Position numbers and translations under genes: made by a program
The notes under the pieces: generated by a model
Database searches by the model: none
The model's input: the letters and a program-made list of their open reading frames with translations, nothing else
Told to the model about the DNA's origin: nothing
From: Mycolicibacterium moriokaense
GTDB taxonomy: Bacteria; Actinomycetota; Actinomycetes; Mycobacteriales; Mycobacteriaceae
Length of the DNA stretch: 64,000 bases
Assembly (NCBI RefSeq): GCF_003201655.1
Contig: NZ_QJJU01000005.1
Coordinates: forward strand, 124,001-188,000
Reading direction: 5' to 3'
Part shown: positions 62,397 through 64,000 of the stretch, in pieces
Position numbering within the stretch: the stretch's first letter is position 1
How the letters are laid out: each line of letters begins with the position of its first letter

Positions 62397-62461
62397 TCCG
62401 CGAGACTGGAGTTAAGGCGTCGCCCACTGGCACTTTCTTGCGATAAGTGCAGTCTCGCGGA
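62397..62461. repeat. 12-bp inverted repeat in the cluster-pgl spacer
   Basis: TCCGCGAGACTG (62397-62408) and CAGTCTCGCGGA (62450-62461) are a perfect 12-bp inverted repeat with a 41-nt interior that contains the further arms CACTGGCA and TAAGTGC. It lies just after the pgl stop codon and could end pgl transcription or be a REP-like mycobacterial repeat. The spacer 62195-62475 holds no credible gene. Confidence 0.6.
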
Positions 62462-62475
62462 CGGTAGGGGTGCCG

Positions 62476-63213
62476 TCAGAGCTTGGAAGCGGCGTCCTCG
62501 TCAAGCAACCAGACCGTCGCCACGCGGCCGATCGCGCCTGCGGAGGGGACGTCGACGGGCTTCGCCCCACCGATCGCGGCGGCCACCGCGTCGGCCTTCG
62601 CTGCGCCAGACACTACCAGCCACACCTCCCGTGACCGCTGAACCGCCGGCAGCGTCAACGTGATTCGACGCGGCGGCGGCTTGGGGGAGTCGGGGACGCC
62701 GACCACCAGGCGGCTCGTCTCGCGCACTGCGGGTGTCTCAGGGAAGAGTGAGTTAATGTGGCCTTCGCCGCCCATACCCAAAAGGTGGACGTCGAAATCC
62801 GGTGCGGGCTGGCCATCTTCGGCATTGGCCGCCAGCACGCCTTCGTAGTCCTGCGCCGCGGCGTCTAGGTCGTCGCCGTATTCGCCGTCGCTCGGCGACA
62901 TCGGGTGCACGTTGGCGGCGGGGATGTCGATGTGGTCGAGCAGTGCCTCCCTGGCCTGCTTTTCATTGCGTTCGTCATCGTCTGCCGGGACGAACCGATC
63001 GTCGCCCCAGTAAAGGTGAACCTTCGACCAGTCGATCTTGTCGGCCTGTTCGCCGACCCGCTTGAGTAGACCGATGCCGGTGCCGCCGCCGGTGAGCACG
63101 ACGTCGGCCGTGCCGCGTTTGTCGATGGCGCCCATGATCGCGTCGACAAGTCGATCGCCCGCCGCGGCCACCAATGCATCGGTGTCGGAGTACTTCTCGA
63201 CGATGTGGCTCAT
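62476..63213 (-). CDS. pgl: 6-phosphogluconolactonase
   Basis: Pgl (DevB) hydrolyses 6-phosphogluconolactone in the oxidative pentose phosphate pathway. The 245-aa protein has [37 protein letters not shown], and [18 protein letters not shown], the standard family blocks. The ATG at 63213 ([10 protein letters not shown]) overlaps the opcA stop by 4 nt. A start further upstream lies in opcA and was rejected. Order opcA-pgl matches Rv1446c-Rv1445c. Confidence 0.95.
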   Translation of the reverse strand: MSHIVEKYSDTDALVAAAGDRLVDAIMGAIDKRGTADVVLTGGGTGIGLLKRVGEQADKIDWSKVHLYWGDDRFVPADDDERNEKQAREALLDHIDIPAANVHPMSPSDGEYGDDLDAAAQDYEGVLAANAEDGQPAPDFDVHLLGMGGEGHINSLFPETPAVRETSRLVVGVPDSPKPPPRRITLTLPAVQRSREVWLVVSGAAKADAVAAAIGGAKPVDVPSAGAIGRVATVWLLDEDAASKL

Positions 63214-64000
63214 ACGTACTGGACCTTTTCGATGCCCTGCAGCGCCTCGTGGTAGATCTCGTCGGCATCCAGCCTCCGCAGATCCTCGGCAAGGCATTCC
63301 TTGGCTTCCCTGCGCGCCAACGGAATCCGTGCTTCCGGCCTGCTGGTGCGGGTCAGCGTTGCGGTTATCCCGGTCTGCGGACGCTGAAGCGTGATGGTCT
63401 CACTGCTTCTGACGAGGTCCACCCTCAGCTCGCCCACCGCGCGTTGCACCGGACCGTCGATCCTGGCGGCCAGCCAGCCCGCAAGGACGTCGAGCGAAGG
63501 CTCATCCTTCAGGCCCGACACCACCGCCGAGGTGATCGGCTCATAGGGCGCCTGATCGAGCGCCGACGCCAGCAGCGCGCGCCAGTAGGTGATGCGGGCC
63601 CACGCCAGGTCGGTATCGCCATCGGTGTAGCCCTGCAGGCGGCTTTTGATAGCGGCAAGGGGATCAGCGCAATCCGTTGCATTCGTTATCCGGCGAATTG
63701 CCAACTGGCCCAATGGGTCCTGTGCCGGAACGTCTGGACCACCCTTCGGCCACCATGCTACAACCGGGGTGTCGGGCAGCAGGAAGGGCAGCACAACGCT
63801 GCTGGCGTGATCGGCGAGTTCACCGTGTAAACGAAGTGAAACGACCTCGCCCGCACCCGCATCGCCACCGACGCGCAGCTGCGCGTCGAGTCGCGGCTCT
63901 GGGGCTTTTCGATCGCCGTGGACCACCACGATCACACGGCACGGGTGTTCACGGCTAGCGAAGTTGGCAGCCTCGATCGAGTCTTCTAACGCATCGTCGG
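63210..64000 (-). CDS. opcA: Glucose-6-phosphate dehydrogenase assembly protein OpcA, 5' end outside the window
   Basis: OpcA supports assembly and activity of glucose-6-phosphate dehydrogenase. The frame stays open to the right edge; visible residues (about 263) begin [19 protein letters not shown], then [54 protein letters not shown] and end [12 protein letters not shown]. This matches mycobacterial OpcA from about residue 40 on. zwf should lie just beyond the window. Confidence 0.94.
   Translation of the reverse strand, partial: DDALEDSIEAANFASREHPCRVIVVVHGDRKAPEPRLDAQLRVGGDAGAGEVVSLRLHGELADHASSVVLPFLLPDTPVVAWWPKGGPDVPAQDPLGQLAIRRITNATDCADPLAAIKSRLQGYTDGDTDLAWARITYWRALLASALDQAPYEPITSAVVSGLKDEPSLDVLAGWLAARIDGPVQRAVGELRVDLVRSSETITLQRPQTGITATLTRTSRPEARIPLARREAKECLAEDLRRLDADEIYHEALQGIEKVQYV

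Overview
The window is a high-GC actinobacterial chromosome segment. Its gene order follows the Mycobacterium tuberculosis Rv1378c-Rv1447c backbone: pyrR-pyrB-pyrC-carA-carB-pyrF, mihF-gmk-rpoZ-coaBC-metK, lipH/lipI, priA, fmt-rsmB-rpe-ribD, P55/lprG, ribE-ribBA-ribH, uvrC-rapZ-yvcK-whiA, gap-pgk-tpiA-secG, and pgl-opcA. An MspA-type porin, phosphoenolpyruvate carboxylase, nitrile hydratase and a CYP125-like remnant point to an environmental, probably rapid-growing Mycobacterium (Mycolicibacterium). This assignment rests on recalled synteny and protein similarity, not on a search.

Layout. 1-9150: edge of a divergent beta-lactamase-family gene, then the pyrimidine operon. The operon opens with a PyrR-type hairpin over the ribosome binding site, has 4-nt overlaps between its early genes, and carries a pair of palindromic repeats between carA and carB. 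9138-15160: two secreted proteins, then the mIHF, guanylate kinase, RNA polymerase omega, CoaBC and MetK block. 15223-20334: a lipid/xenobiotic region with a Baeyer-Villiger-type monooxygenase, two P450 genes truncated against each other, a short YdeI-like protein, lipH, a frameshifted small gene and lipI. 20333-29528: YhhN protein, PriA, a DUF2207/LemA pair, Fmt, RsmB, Rpe and RibD. 29509-34696: SnoaL-like protein, an ABC system with a cyclic-nucleotide-binding domain fused to its ATPase, a 50-aa small protein, P55 and LprG.

34872-38950: riboflavin synthesis genes, interrupted by a disturbed spacer that holds a RibE C-terminal remnant, a lower-GC reading frame and a 12-bp perfect hairpin. 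38937-46547: GNAT, gamma-glutamyltranspeptidase, UvrC, RapZ, YvcK, WhiA and a FNPQPDPPG-repeat secreted protein. 46681-49721: a nitrilase-family hydrolase, an APC permease and a solute-binding protein without a signal peptide. 49795-57190: glycolytic genes, SecG, an MspA-like porin with a Ser/Pro-rich secreted partner, and PEP carboxylase. 57372-62194: a WhiB protein, an MFS exporter and, convergent to it, a tight cluster of coiled-coil protein, atypical P450, cobalt-type nitrile hydratase alpha and beta, and its accessory protein. 62476-64000: Pgl and OpcA, leading to zwf outside the window.

Two themes stand out. First, many transcription units have a TANNNT -10 hexamer placed 6-7 nt before the start codon, the expected geometry for leaderless mRNAs. 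Second, the P450/nitrile-hydratase cluster is the best candidate for an undescribed system: its P450 lacks the usual I-helix acid-alcohol pair, which suggests a dehydratase- or peroxygenase-like haem enzyme feeding nitriles to the hydratase. No tRNA, rRNA, CRISPR array, insertion sequence or prophage was seen.
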